Shown piece by piece: positions 15,310-23,805 of a stretch of 64,000 bases of DNA. A program made the translations under genes and the position numbers. The stretch comes from Micromonospora sp. MH99 (GTDB lineage: Bacteria > Actinomycetota > Actinomycetes > Mycobacteriales > Micromonosporaceae), in NCBI RefSeq assembly GCF_021442385.1, contig NZ_MUZA01000008.1:1-64000 (forward strand), given 5' to 3'. The notes beneath the pieces are model-generated. The model saw only the letters and a list, made by a program, of their open reading frames with translations. It searched no databases and was not told the DNA's origin. Every line of letters starts with the position of its first letter. Within the stretch, counting starts at the first letter, position 1.

Positions 15310-16589
15310 CCGGCACCTCCCGGCAGCGCGGGGACGGACGCCGAAATGGCGGTGCCGCTGCCCGGCTCGGACTCGACCGCCAACTCGCCACCGACCCGGG
15401 TCACGCGCTGCCGCATCGCGGTCAGCCCGTACCCGCCGCCCGGCTCGCGGGACGCCGGTTGGCCGGTGGCGTCGAAGCCCGTCCCGTCGTCACGGACGTC
15501 GAGGGTGACCACGTCCGTCATGTACGACAGGGTCAGCCCGACCCGTGACGCGGCGGCGTGCCGGGCCACGTTGGCCAGCGCCTCCTGGGCGGCCCGCAGC
15601 AGGGTCACCTCGACCTCCGGGTGCAGGGGGCGGGGCGTACCGGTGGTGGCGACGTCGGCCCGTACCCCGTGCAGGGCCGCCCAGCGCCCACCCAGCTCGA
15701 CGAGCGCGTCCGGCAGTCGGGCCGTCTCCAACGGCTCCGGGCGGACCGCCCGCACCGAGCGGCGGGCCTCGGTGAGGCTCTCCCGGGCCAGCGCGAGCGC
15801 GTTGTCGACGTGCCGGCGCCAGTCGGCGGAGCGGTCCCGGGTCTGCTCGGCCGCCTCCAGTTGCGTGATGATCCCGGTCAACCCCTGGGCCAGGGTGTCG
15901 TGGATCTCCCGCGCCATCCGTTGGCGCTCGTCCAGCACGCCGGCCTCGCGTGCCTGGGTGAGCAGTTGGGCGTGCAGCCCGGCGTTCTCCCGGACCGTCT
16001 CGGTGAGTTGACGGTTGGCCTCGCCGAGTTCCGCCATCAGCCGTCGGCGATTGGCGTCCTCCTTCTCGGCCATCGTCGCGAACCAGCTCACCGAGCCGGC
16101 CACCAGCAGGTTGAAGAGCACCAGCACCAGCCAGAGTGGCCAGTGCGACGTCACCACCGCCAGACCGCCGCCCTGCGAGGTGGCGACGAGGGTGGCAGTG
16201 GTGACCATTCCGGCGACCCGCCAACGTCCGGGCAGCACCGGGAAGGCGTGGATGTAACCGATCCAGGCGAAGAAGCCGTACCACGGGCTGGCCGCCACCA
16301 GCACAGCCGCGAACGTGAGCAGCCCGGCGTAGTAGACAGCCATCAGCTTGCGCCGACTCTGCCAGTCGGGGTGCACTGTGACGAACCAGGCGACCCAGCA
16401 GCCGGCAGCCACGGCGACGGCGAGGGTGGGCGCCGCCCCGGGGCTGGCGGGTGCCGGTGCGACGAGGGCCAGCAGGGTGCCCAGCGCCAGCCCGCCGTAC
16501 GGGAACACGCGATAGACGTTCGCCTCGCGCTTTCGCCAGCTGGTCAGCCGGTCGTACCCACCGCTGCTGGTCATCGGATCCCCGCTCAC
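15306..16589 (-). CDS. Sensor histidine kinase (HisKA_3 type)
   Basis: The 427-residue kinase has about five hydrophobic segments in residues 27-165, with no extracellular sensor domain of note, so it belongs to the intramembrane-sensing type. A short coiled coil follows, then the phospho-acceptor region MAREIHDTLAQGLTGI and a HATPase part with EALANVARHAAAS, DDGTGFD and GGYGLTAMRQRV. The last pieces match DegS/NarX-type kinases. The GTG at 16589 overlaps the permease TGA. The pairing with an ABC-2 exporter suggests that it senses antibiotic or envelope stress, which is inferred. Confidence 0.86.
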   Translation of the reverse strand: MSGDPMTSSGGYDRLTSWRKREANVYRVFPYGGLALGTLLALVAPAPASPGAAPTLAVAVAAGCWVAWFVTVHPDWQSRRKLMAVYYAGLLTFAAVLVAASPWYGFFAWIGYIHAFPVLPGRWRVAGMVTTATLVATSQGGGLAVVTSHWPLWLVLVLFNLLVAGSVSWFATMAEKEDANRRRLMAELGEANRQLTETVRENAGLHAQLLTQAREAGVLDERQRMAREIHDTLAQGLTGIITQLEAAEQTRDRSADWRRHVDNALALARESLTEARRSVRAVRPEPLETARLPDALVELGGRWAALHGVRADVATTGTPRPLHPEVEVTLLRAAQEALANVARHAAASRVGLTLSYMTDVVTLDVRDDGTGFDATGQPASREPGGGYGLTAMRQRVTRVGGELAVESEPGSGTAISASVPALPGGAG

Positions 16590-17320
16590 TCCCAGCGGAA
16601 CAGTTTCGCTGCGCCAGCCCCGGCCGTCACGGCGATCACCGCCATTATCGCCAGGTGCAGCGGCTGCGGCGAGGGGCCGGTCCAGGCGTCGAGGAGCGCC
16701 TGCACCCCGGGCGGCGTGTAGTCGCCGATCCGCGCCACGGCGTCCGGGAGCAGGAACCGGGGCAGGTAGACCCCGCCGAAGAACATGGTGAGCAGGAACA
16801 GTGGCACGGCCAGGGCCTGGGCCGCTTTCGTCGTCCGAGCCACGGCGGCGACCAGCAGCCCGAGCGCCAGCAGCGCCGCCGTGCCGAGGACGAAGGCCAG
16901 GGCGAAGCCGAGCGGGTGCTCCGGGAGCGGCACCCCGAACGCCAACCGGCCGACGATGATGAGCAGCAGCGCGCTGGCCAGGATCGCGGCCAGGGCCACC
17001 ACCAGCTGGGCGGCGAGCAGAGCGCCTGGGTGCGCAGGAGTGGTCGCCAGCCGACGCAGCACGCCGCGTTCCCGGTAGGTCGCCAGCGCCATGGGCATCG
17101 TGTTCACCCCGACCATGGCCAGGGTGACCACGAGCAGCGACGGGGCGAAGTAGTTGACGAAGTTCTGCCCGTCGAAGTTCGGATCCGGCTCGCGGAGCGA
17201 GGGGATCAACCCGAGCACCACCAGGATCATCGTGGGTAGCCCGACTATGGTGAGCAGCGTCGGCAGGTCCCGCAGGTAGAGCCGCGCCTCGATCCTCAGG
17301 ATCTGACGGAAGGCGTGCAT
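16586..17320 (-). CDS. ABC-2 type exporter permease
   Basis: The 244-residue membrane protein has six hydrophobic segments, with the first near residues 22-40 (LLTIVGLPTMILVVLGLIP). It shows the ABC-2 motif YRERGVLRRLATTPAHP after TM2, and a late FFGGVYLPRFLLPD loop. It partners with the ATPase gene 12 bases upstream to form a DrrAB-like exporter for a drug, lipid or peptide. Translational overlap with the downstream kinase gene ties transport to signalling. Confidence 0.85.
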   Translation of the reverse strand: MHAFRQILRIEARLYLRDLPTLLTIVGLPTMILVVLGLIPSLREPDPNFDGQNFVNYFAPSLLVVTLAMVGVNTMPMALATYRERGVLRRLATTPAHPGALLAAQLVVALAAILASALLLIIVGRLAFGVPLPEHPLGFALAFVLGTAALLALGLLVAAVARTTKAAQALAVPLFLLTMFFGGVYLPRFLLPDAVARIGDYTPPGVQALLDAWTGPSPQPLHLAIMAVIAVTAGAGAAKLFRWE

Positions 17321-17332
17321 GCTTGCCCCTTT

Positions 17333-18241
17333 TCAGTCGACGGGCCGGTGCCCGGTCAGCTCGACGAAGGCGTCGTCGAGGGTGGACTGCTCCAGCCGCA
17401 GGTCCGCGGCGACGATCTGGTGGCGGGCGAGCACCGAGGTGACGGCGTGCAGCAGGTCACCGGTGCCGGTCACCACCACCTGACCGCCGGTGCGCCGCAC
17501 GTCGGACACCTCGGGCAGGTCGGTGAGGAGCCGGTCGTCGACAGGCGCCGAGGGCCGGAACCGGACCCGCTGCTCCGGAGCCACCGCCGACACCAGGCCC
17601 GTCGGGGTGTCCAGGGCGACGACCCGGCCCCGGTCGATCACCGCGATCCGGTCGCAGAGCCGCTCGGCCTCCTCCATGAAGTGGGTGACCAGCACGATCG
17701 TCACTCCGCTGTCGCGGACCTGCTCGATGAGACCCCAGGTGTCCCGGCGGGCCTGCGGGTCCAGCCCGGTGGTCAGCTCGTCGAGGATCGCGATCTCCGG
17801 GTTGCCGACCAGGGCCAGCGCGATGGAGAGCCGCTGCTTCTGACCGCCGGAGAGCTTCTTGTACGCGGTGTTCCGCTTCTCGCCCAGGCCCAGCTTGTCG
17901 ATCAGGGCGGCCGGGTCGGCGGGGTTGCGGTAGAACGAGGCGTACAGCTCCAGGGCCTCGGCGACCCGGAGCCGGTCGGGCAGCTGGCTCTCCTGGAGCT
18001 GCACCCCGACCCGCTGCCGGAGCTGGGCCGCGTCCCGGCGCGGGTCGAGCCCGAGGACCGACACCCCGCCCCCGTCCGGGACGCGCAGCCCGGCGACACA
18101 TTCCACTGTGGTGGTCTTGCCGGCGCCGTTGGGACCGAGAACGCCGAAGATCTCACCGGCCTCCACGGTGAGTGACACGTCGTCCACCGCCACCAGATCG
18201 CCGTACCGCTTCTTCAGGTGGGTCACCTCGATGACCGGCAT
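17333..18241 (-). CDS. ABC exporter ATP-binding protein (DrrA-like)
   Basis: The 302-residue ATPase has Walker A GPNGAGKTTT near residue 40, the signature LSGGQKQRL, Walker B IAILDELTTGLDP and the H-loop VTHFMEEAERL. Walker B is followed by Leu where most DrrA-like proteins have Pro (DEPTTGLDP). A C-terminal extension of about 80 residues (from RVRFRPSAPVDD) fits DrrA-type proteins. ATG 18241 is chosen over upstream codons because GGAAGG precedes it at good spacing. It is the first gene of the ABC-kinase-regulator operon that runs down to 14668. Confidence 0.88.
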   Translation of the reverse strand: MPVIEVTHLKKRYGDLVAVDDVSLTVEAGEIFGVLGPNGAGKTTTVECVAGLRVPDGGGVSVLGLDPRRDAAQLRQRVGVQLQESQLPDRLRVAEALELYASFYRNPADPAALIDKLGLGEKRNTAYKKLSGGQKQRLSIALALVGNPEIAILDELTTGLDPQARRDTWGLIEQVRDSGVTIVLVTHFMEEAERLCDRIAVIDRGRVVALDTPTGLVSAVAPEQRVRFRPSAPVDDRLLTDLPEVSDVRRTGGQVVVTGTGDLLHAVTSVLARHQIVAADLRLEQSTLDDAFVELTGHRPVD

Positions 18242-18427
18242 CGTGCCGCCTTCCGCCGCCGCTGACTTCGTACCCCTCAAGGGTCGTCGGGCTGGCCCGG
18301 CGGCGAATCGACCGGTCGGCGACGGACCCCGGCGATCCCGGTGGATCGCCGCCGTCCGTCAATCGGTTGATGTGGACGCGCGGCATCGCTGCTAGCGCTC
18401 CGCCCGGCGGTTTCGGACACGGCTGGT

Positions 18428-18433
18428 TAGGCT
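18428..18433 (+). promoter_or_regulatory. -10 element (TAGGCT) of the EI24 gene
   Basis: TAGGCT ends eight bases before GTG 18442, which supports that start over the upstream ATG codons at 18367 and 18370. Confidence 0.4.
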
Positions 18434-18441
18434 GCTCGATC

Positions 18442-19233
18442 GTGGACGCCAGCAGAATCGCCAGCCCGGTGACCGGGGCCGTCGGACGCTTCTTCCTCGG
18501 GGTGCGGCTGCTCCTGCGCGGCCTGGGCCTGTACGTCCGCAGCCCCGGGCTGATGCTGCTCGGCATCGTGCCGGCGCTGATCTCCGGTGCGCTCTTCGTG
18601 GCCCTGCTCGCCACCCTGGTGTACTTCGTGGACGACCTGGCCGCGCTTGTCACGCCGTTCGCCGACGACTGGTCGAGCACCGGCCGCAGCCTGGTCCGGG
18701 TGATCGCCGGCCTGGCCTTCCTGGGGCTCGGTGGCCTGCTCGGTGTCCTCGCCTTCACGGCGGTCACCCTGGTCATCGGCGATCCGTTCTACGAGAAGAT
18801 CTCCGAGCGGGTCGAGGAACGGCTCGGCGGCACCCCGGACGCGGTGGACGTGCCGTTCTGGTCGTCGCTGCGCCGCAGCCTCGCCGACTCGGTACGCCTG
18901 GTGGCCCTCACGGCGTTGGTCGGCATCCCGCTCTTCTTCGCCGGTTTCATCCCGGTGGTCGGCCAGACTGTCGTGCCGGTGATCGGGGCGGCGGTGGGTG
19001 GCTGGTTCCTCGCCGTCGAGCTGGTCGGAGCGCCGTTCTACCGACGTGGCATGCGGCTGCCGCAACGCCGGACGATCCTCAAGGCGGACCGGCCCATGGC
19101 CCTCGGCTTCGGGGTGGCGGTGTTCCTCTGCTTCCTCATTCCGCTCGGCGCAGTGCTGGTCATGCCGGCTGCGGTCGCCGGTGCCACCCTGCTGGCCCGC
19201 CGGTCACTCGGCCAGTCGATCGAGGAGAGCTGA
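18442..19233 (+). CDS. EI24/CysZ-like membrane protein
   Basis: The 263-residue protein has four to five long hydrophobic segments and the family features FLGVRLLLRGLGLYVRSPGL near the N-terminus, VIGDPFYEKISERVEE in a cytoplasmic loop, and FYRRGMRLPQRR late in the chain. EI24-domain proteins in bacteria include CysZ, a sulfate permease. A transport role here is only inferred from the family. The GTG at 18442 is used because of the -10 placement. The macro-domain gene starts two bases after its stop, so the two are cotranscribed. Confidence 0.75.
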   Translation: MDASRIASPVTGAVGRFFLGVRLLLRGLGLYVRSPGLMLLGIVPALISGALFVALLATLVYFVDDLAALVTPFADDWSSTGRSLVRVIAGLAFLGLGGLLGVLAFTAVTLVIGDPFYEKISERVEERLGGTPDAVDVPFWSSLRRSLADSVRLVALTALVGIPLFFAGFIPVVGQTVVPVIGAAVGGWFLAVELVGAPFYRRGMRLPQRRTILKADRPMALGFGVAVFLCFLIPLGAVLVMPAAVAGATLLARRSLGQSIEES

Positions 19234-19234
19234 C

Positions 19235-19750
19235 GTGGAGATCACCCTGGTCGAGGGGGACATCACCGCCCAACGGGTCGACGCCGTCGTGAACGCCGCG
19301 AACTCGTCCCTGTTCGGCGGCGGCGGTGTCGACGGCGCCATCCACCGGCGCGGCGGGCCAACCATCCTGGCCGAGTGCCGGGCGCTGCGGGCGTCCCGGT
19401 ACGGCAGGGGCCTGCCGACCGGTCAGGCGGTGGCCACCACCGCCGGGGAGCTGCCCGCCCGTTGGGTGATCCACACCGTCGGGCCGGTCTGGTCCGGCAC
19501 CGAGGACCGCTCGCCGCTGCTGCGCGACTGCTACGCCAACAGCCTGCGGGTGGCCGACGAGTTGGGCGCGGCGACCGTGGCGTTCCCGCTGATCTCCGCC
19601 GGCATCTACGGGTGGCCTGTCGACGACGCCGTCCGTCAGGCGCTGTCGGTGCTGCGGTCGGCCGCGCCGGCCACCGTCACCGAGGCCCGCCTGGTGCTCT
19701 TCGGCGCCGACACCCACGCCACCGCCCGCCGCGTCCTCGACACCGCCTGA
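19235..19750 (+). CDS. Macro domain protein (O-acetyl-ADP-ribose deacetylase type)
   Basis: The 171-residue product is a single macro domain. VEGDITAQRVDAVVNAANSS opens the fold, LFGGGGVDGAIHRRGG is the ADP-ribose distal-phosphate loop, and LISAGIYGWPVDDA is the second binding loop near residue 117. These match MacroD/YmdB hydrolases that remove ADP-ribose from proteins, O-acetyl-ADP-ribose or nucleic acids. The GTG start lies one base after the EI24 stop. Coexpression with a membrane protein gives no clear clue to the substrate. Confidence 0.88.
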   Translation: MEITLVEGDITAQRVDAVVNAANSSLFGGGGVDGAIHRRGGPTILAECRALRASRYGRGLPTGQAVATTAGELPARWVIHTVGPVWSGTEDRSPLLRDCYANSLRVADELGAATVAFPLISAGIYGWPVDDAVRQALSVLRSAAPATVTEARLVLFGADTHATARRVLDTA

Positions 19751-19802
19751 TCACTACGCCGGGCCGGCCCTGTCCGCCTCGTCACAGCGGAGCACGCCGA
19801 CT

Positions 19803-19844
19803 TTGCCAACATCCTGTTGATAACATATCGACATGATGTCGATA
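19803..19844 (+). promoter_or_regulatory. Promoter with 19-bp palindromic operator for the ABC-TetR operon
   Basis: TTGCCA (19803-19808) and TATCGA (19826-19831) are 17 bases apart. The -10 sits inside a perfect palindrome TATCGACAT-G-ATGTCGATA (19826-19844). The TetR regulator encoded at the end of the operon is the obvious candidate to bind it. Confidence 0.55.
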
Positions 19845-19864
19845 ACCCCTGCGGGCGGGCGCTG

Positions 19865-20995
19865 ATGTTCCTCGCCATTCGTGAGCTGAGCTTTGCCCGC
19901 CTGCGCTTCGCGCTGATGGGCGCGGTGATCGCCCTGATCGCCGTGCTGATGGTGATGCTGTCGGGCCTGTCGGTCGGGCTGGTCCGCGACGGGGTGTCCG
20001 GGCTGCAGAACCTGCCGGTCACCTCATTCGCCTTCGCGCACGACGTCCAGCGTGACTCGGCGTTCTCCCGCAGCGTGGTGGACCTGTCGGCGGTGGACGA
20101 GTGGTCTGCCCAGCCGGGCGTCGCGGAGGCGGCACCCTTCGGCAACACGCTGGTGAACACGCGTACGGACCGGGGAACGGAGATCGACCTGGCGCTGTTC
20201 GGAGTCCAGCCCGACTCGTTCCTGTCGCCGTCGGTCAGTCAGGGTGAGCGACTGGGAACCGAGGACGGGATCGTGGTCAGCCCCACGGCGCTGGACGCGG
20301 GCCTGCGGATGGGCGACACGGTCACCATCGATCGGCTCGGCACGCGGCTGCGGGTCGTCGGCGTCACCGAGCAGCAGGACACCTTCGGGCACGTGGACGT
20401 GGCGTACGTGCCGCTGGCCGCGTGGCAGGCCATCAAGTCCGGCACCGCACCCGGCACGGCGCTGCCGCAGCGCGCCGCAACGGAGATCACTGCGGTGGCG
20501 GTCCGCGCGGACGACGGTAAGTCCGTCGACCTTTCCGCCGGGGACACCGCGGCGGGCACCGAGAGCCTGACCCTGAAGGAGTCCTACGGCGCCTCGCCGG
20601 GATACACCGCCGAGACGACCACGCTGCAACTGATCCAGGGATTCCTGTACGCGATCTCGGCGCTGGTCGCCGGAGCGTTCTTCGCGGTGTGGGCGATCCA
20701 GCGCAAGCCCGAGGTGGCCGTCCTGCGGGCGCTGGGCGCCTCGACCGGCTGGGTGTTGCGCGACGCGCTGACGCAGGCCCTCGTGCTGCTGGCGGCCGCT
20801 GTCGCCGTCGGCGTGGGGATCGGGCTCGCGCTCGGCGCCCTCATCACCGGCAGCGGTATCCCGTTCGCGCTGAGCATGCCGAGCATCTCCGCGGCCGGGG
20901 TCGGCCTCGTCGTCCTCGGCCTGATCGGAGCCGGCGCGGCGGTCATCCGCATCACCTCTGTCGACCCGGCCACCGCTCTGGGAGGAAACCGATGA
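19865..20995 (+). CDS. FtsX-family ABC transporter permease (MacB/LolC-type)
   Basis: The 376-residue permease has one TM near the N-terminus (about residues 17-40), a large extracytoplasmic domain (about 45-255) of MacB_PCD type, and three C-terminal TMs (about 262-370). These include the FtsX motif AVLRALGASTGWVLRDAL. It ends with SVDPATALGGNR, the usual terminal coupling segment. Such permeases work as mechanotransmission systems for export of lipoproteins, peptides or antibiotics and do not import. ATG 19865 follows the operator region. The gene overlaps the ATPase gene by four bases (ATGA). Confidence 0.83.
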   Translation: MFLAIRELSFARLRFALMGAVIALIAVLMVMLSGLSVGLVRDGVSGLQNLPVTSFAFAHDVQRDSAFSRSVVDLSAVDEWSAQPGVAEAAPFGNTLVNTRTDRGTEIDLALFGVQPDSFLSPSVSQGERLGTEDGIVVSPTALDAGLRMGDTVTIDRLGTRLRVVGVTEQQDTFGHVDVAYVPLAAWQAIKSGTAPGTALPQRAATEITAVAVRADDGKSVDLSAGDTAAGTESLTLKESYGASPGYTAETTTLQLIQGFLYAISALVAGAFFAVWAIQRKPEVAVLRALGASTGWVLRDALTQALVLLAAAVAVGVGIGLALGALITGSGIPFALSMPSISAAGVGLVVLGLIGAGAAVIRITSVDPATALGGNR

Positions 20996-21723
20996 GCAGC
21001 CGTCCCGCTCCGACCGCTTCGACCGCATCCGCCGACGACGCACCCGAGCGGCTGGGGTTGGTGATGCGTGCGGTGTCCCTGCGGCACGGCAACGCCGCTG
21101 AGACCGTGCAGGCGCTCGACGACGTCGACCTGACGGTGCGACCGGGTGAACTCGCCGCGGTCGTGGGTCCGTCCGGTGCGGGCAAGTCCAGCCTGCTCGC
21201 CGTCGCTGGCGGCCTGGCCCGGCCCGACCACGGAACCGTCACCGTGGCCGGTCAGGACATGACAGTTCCGAGTCGCCGTACGCGTACGGAGCTGCGCCGC
21301 CGGCATGTGGGGTTCGTGTTCCAGTCGGGCAACCTGCTGCCCGCGTTGACCGCCGCCGACCAGTTGCGGCTGCCCCTGCGGCTGGGGCCGCGGTCGCAGC
21401 GGTCCGGCCGTGACCCGCTGGAACTGCTCGCGGACGTCGGTATGGCGGACAAGGCCGGCCGGCGCCCCCACCAGCTGTCGGGCGGCGAACGCCAGCGCGT
21501 CGGAATCGCGCGGGCACTGGTCACCGAGCCCAGCGTGCTGCTGGTCGACGAACCGACGGCGGCGCTGGACCGGGCACGCAGTCACGAGATCGTGCAGCTG
21601 CTGGCCCACGAGGCCCGGCAGCGGTCGGTGGCGGTGGTCATGGTCACTCACGACCACGACGTCCTGCAATACTGTGACACCGTCTACGAGATGGTCGACG
21701 GCAAGCTCGCGGCCAGCAGCTGA
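20992..21723 (+). CDS. ABC transporter ATP-binding protein (LolD/MacB type)
   Basis: The 243-residue ATPase carries Walker A GPSGAGKSSLL, Q-loop FVFQSGNLLPALTAADQ, signature LSGGERQRVGIARAL, Walker B VLLVDEPTAALD and the H-loop VMVTHDHDVLQYCD. These are the features of the LolD/MacB group that pairs with FtsX-type permeases, here the gene just upstream. A Thr/Ser/Ala-rich N-terminal tail of about 18 residues precedes the domain. GGAGGAAACC lies just before ATG 20992. Confidence 0.87.
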   Translation: MSSRPAPTASTASADDAPERLGLVMRAVSLRHGNAAETVQALDDVDLTVRPGELAAVVGPSGAGKSSLLAVAGGLARPDHGTVTVAGQDMTVPSRRTRTELRRRHVGFVFQSGNLLPALTAADQLRLPLRLGPRSQRSGRDPLELLADVGMADKAGRRPHQLSGGERQRVGIARALVTEPSVLLVDEPTAALDRARSHEIVQLLAHEARQRSVAVVMVTHDHDVLQYCDTVYEMVDGKLAASS

Positions 21724-21792
21724 CCACGACGACGGGTGGGGCACGGCCGCAGAGGCCGGCCGGCCACGCCCGTCCGGAACGAGGGGGGCGGC

Positions 21793-22377
21793 GTGCCGAA
21801 GATCCAGGCCGCGACCGTCGCCGAGCACCGGGCGTCCCAACGCGCCGCGCTGCTCGACGCGGCACGCACCCTGCTGTCGAGACACCCCGAGCAGATCCCT
21901 GGTCTGGCCGAGGTGGCCCAGCACGCCGGTCTGGCCCGGTCCAGCGTCTACTCGTACTTCAAGTCCCGGGCCGACATGTTCGACGCCCTCGTCACCGAGA
22001 CGTTCCCCCGCTGGTCGGCCTACGTCGAGAAGCAGATGGACGCGGCCGGCACCCCCGGCCAGAAGATCCAGGCGTACGTGGACAGCAACCTGCAACTGGT
22101 TGCCCGCGGCGACCACGCGCTGGCCCGCGCGCTGGCGTCGGCCGGCAGCAGCGAGACACTCGCCAGCTCCAGCCGACTCATGCACGACCGCCTGGAAGCC
22201 CCGCTGCGCGCCGCCCTCACCGACCACGGCTCCTCGGACCCGGTCCGGGTGGCCGAACTGGTGCAGTCGATCGTCTACGCCCTGAGTCGCATGATCGAGG
22301 GAGGGCTCGCCCTGGACGAGGCGACCAACCTCGCCCGCGAGCTACTCAGCCCGTACCTCGACCGCGACAGCGGCTGA
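21793..22377 (+). CDS. TetR-family regulator of the FtsX-type ABC operon
   Basis: The 194-residue protein has an N-terminal TetR helix-turn-helix (ALLDAARTLLSRHPEQIPG, then LAEVAQHAGLARSSVYSYFKSRADMF) and a helical ligand-binding domain. GTG 21793 is preferred because GAGGGGGG lies just upstream. It follows the ATPase gene by 69 bases in the same direction. The palindrome at the start of the operon is the likely target, so it would regulate both transporter and itself. The inducing ligand is unknown. Confidence 0.8.
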   Translation: MPKIQAATVAEHRASQRAALLDAARTLLSRHPEQIPGLAEVAQHAGLARSSVYSYFKSRADMFDALVTETFPRWSAYVEKQMDAAGTPGQKIQAYVDSNLQLVARGDHALARALASAGSSETLASSSRLMHDRLEAPLRAALTDHGSSDPVRVAELVQSIVYALSRMIEGGLALDEATNLARELLSPYLDRDSG

Positions 22378-22384
22378 GGCTGCC

Positions 22385-22411
22385 GGCGGAGCTGGTCAGG
22401 TCAGCTCCGCC
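22385..22411. terminator. Hairpin between convergent TetR and GNAT genes
   Basis: Perfect 10-base arms GGCGGAGCTG (22385-22394) and CAGCTCCGCC (22402-22411) enclose a 7-base loop that contains the GNAT stop codon. It could terminate both transcripts. Confidence 0.45.
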
Positions 22412-23292
22412 AGGCAGGACCACTGGGATCCCACGGGCCGGTAGCCCAGTCGGGCGTTGATCGCCAGCATCGGCGCGTTGGCCTCGTCGTTCGAGGTGTA
22501 CGCGATCCGCACGCCGTTGGCGGCGGCCCGGTGCAGCGCCGCCGCCTTGGCCAGCCGGGCCAGCCCACGCCCCCGGTACGCGGGGACGGAGCCGGTGTAG
22601 TCCGACCACATCCGGTCGCCATCGCGCTTCACGAGGCTGAAGGCGACCACCACACCGTCGACCTCGGCGGCGGTGCTGGACGTCTTGTCCAGCCCGAGGT
22701 TGTCCCACACGTCGTACTGCCAGCTCTCGTAGCTCTTCGCGTCGACAGGCACGTCGCCCGGTTCGTCCGCCGCCGAGGCCACGTCCGCCACGTACAGCAG
22801 GTGTGGGTCCAGGCCGGCGATCGGATGCAGCCGTACGCCCGGGGGCGGCTCGGGCAGCGCTGGCGCCGGATTCAGGTCGAGCGCCGAGTAGCGCACCTCC
22901 CGACTGGGCTCGTACCCGTGGTGACGGGCGAACGGCAGCGCGTCCGGCTGTGCCATGGCACGTACCCGGCGGATTCCCAACGGTCGCAGGTAGTCGGTCG
23001 CGGCGGTCAGCAACGCCGTCCCGACGCCGCGCCGCCGGTGCTCCGGGTGCACGTGCAGCAGGTTGATGCCACCGACGTTCGCCGCCGAGGTCGTCCCGAT
23101 GCGTTCGGCGGACACCCACCCCACCACGCGGCCGTCCACCTCGGCGACGAACGCCGTCCAGTCCTCCCCGGGCGGCGGTTCGGCGATCATCTTGCGGGTC
23201 GACTCGACCCCACGCACCAGGTACGGGTGGACGGTCGCCCGCAGGGCCACCACGTCCGGGGCGTCGTCCGGCTGCGCCACACGGATACGCAT
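22396..23292 (-). CDS. Tandem GNAT acetyltransferase
   Basis: The 298-residue protein contains two GNAT folds. The first (about residues 1-140) has the acetyl-CoA loop HPEHRRRGVGTALL. The second (about 150-298) has SVPAYRGRGLARLAKAAAL followed by NDEANAPMLAINARLGY. Tandem GNATs of this size resemble mycothiol synthase MshD, but the usual MshD sequence blocks are not recognised and the first domain keeps a normal acetyl-CoA loop, so no substrate is assigned. It begins one base after the RidA stop, and the two are cotranscribed. Confidence 0.8.
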   Translation of the reverse strand: MRIRVAQPDDAPDVVALRATVHPYLVRGVESTRKMIAEPPPGEDWTAFVAEVDGRVVGWVSAERIGTTSAANVGGINLLHVHPEHRRRGVGTALLTAATDYLRPLGIRRVRAMAQPDALPFARHHGYEPSREVRYSALDLNPAPALPEPPPGVRLHPIAGLDPHLLYVADVASAADEPGDVPVDAKSYESWQYDVWDNLGLDKTSSTAAEVDGVVVAFSLVKRDGDRMWSDYTGSVPAYRGRGLARLAKAAALHRAAANGVRIAYTSNDEANAPMLAINARLGYRPVGSQWSCLAELT

Positions 23293-23293
23293 G

Positions 23294-23707
23294 TCAGGCC
23301 CCCGTCCGTACGGCGGCGACGGCCTCGACCTCGACGAGCTGGTCGGTGTAGCCGAGCACGGCCACCCCGAGCAGGGTGCTGGGCGGGTCGTGGTCGCCGA
23401 AGAAGTCCCGGACCACCTCCCAGACGGTCACCAGGTCCTTCTGCTGCGACGACGCCACGTACACGGTGGTCTTGACGACGTCGGTCAGCCGCGCGCCGGC
23501 CGCGTCCAGGGCGGTGGAGAGGTTCGTCAGCACCTGCCGGGCCTGCGCGGCGTGGTCACCTGGCGCGACGGTACGGCCCTCGGCGTCCAGGGGGCACGCG
23601 CCAGCGGTGAACACCAGCCGGGCGGGCGGATCGACGGTGGCGGCGTACGCGTACTCGGCGACGTCGGAGAGTGCGGGCACGTGCAGCAACGCGACAGGAT
23701 CCGGCAT
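23294..23707 (-). CDS. RidA-family (YjgF) protein
   Basis: The 137-residue protein has the RidA fold markers: FTAGACPLDAEGRTVAPGD early, QARQVLTNLSTALDAAGARL in the long helix, VVKTTVYVAS, and a C-terminal VEVEAVAAV strand. The usual catalytic Arg in the CR-type motif (VPLVEIEA/IR) is not clear. The protein may thus belong to an Rid subgroup without enamine deaminase activity. TAGCCT lies seven bases before the ATG. The gene is first in a two-gene unit with the GNAT gene. Confidence 0.8.
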   Translation of the reverse strand: MPDPVALLHVPALSDVAEYAYAATVDPPARLVFTAGACPLDAEGRTVAPGDHAAQARQVLTNLSTALDAAGARLTDVVKTTVYVASSQQKDLVTVWEVVRDFFGDHDPPSTLLGVAVLGYTDQLVEVEAVAAVRTGA

Positions 23708-23714
23708 GCCGGCG

Positions 23715-23720
23715 AGGCTA
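23715..23720 (-). promoter_or_regulatory. -10 element (TAGCCT) of the ridA-GNAT unit
   Basis: TAGCCT on the minus strand ends seven bases before ATG 23707. Confidence 0.45.
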
Positions 23721-23805
23721 ACGACGATCGCCCGCCACAGCGACGCATTAAGCGCCCCGGCGTCCGGGGAGATTGTGCGGATCTTGAAGCGGGGCAGCAG
23801 CCCCG

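Noticed and set aside
18367..18441. ATG 18367 or 18370 as the start of the EI24 gene
   Set aside because: The added residues are Gly/Ser-rich and unlike the family. TAGGCT placed before GTG 18442 would lie inside the coding sequence.
22396..23292. Tandem GNAT as mycothiol synthase MshD
   Set aside because: The size and tandem layout fit, but typical MshD sequence blocks are not recognised and the gene is cotranscribed with a RidA-like gene rather than with mycothiol genes.
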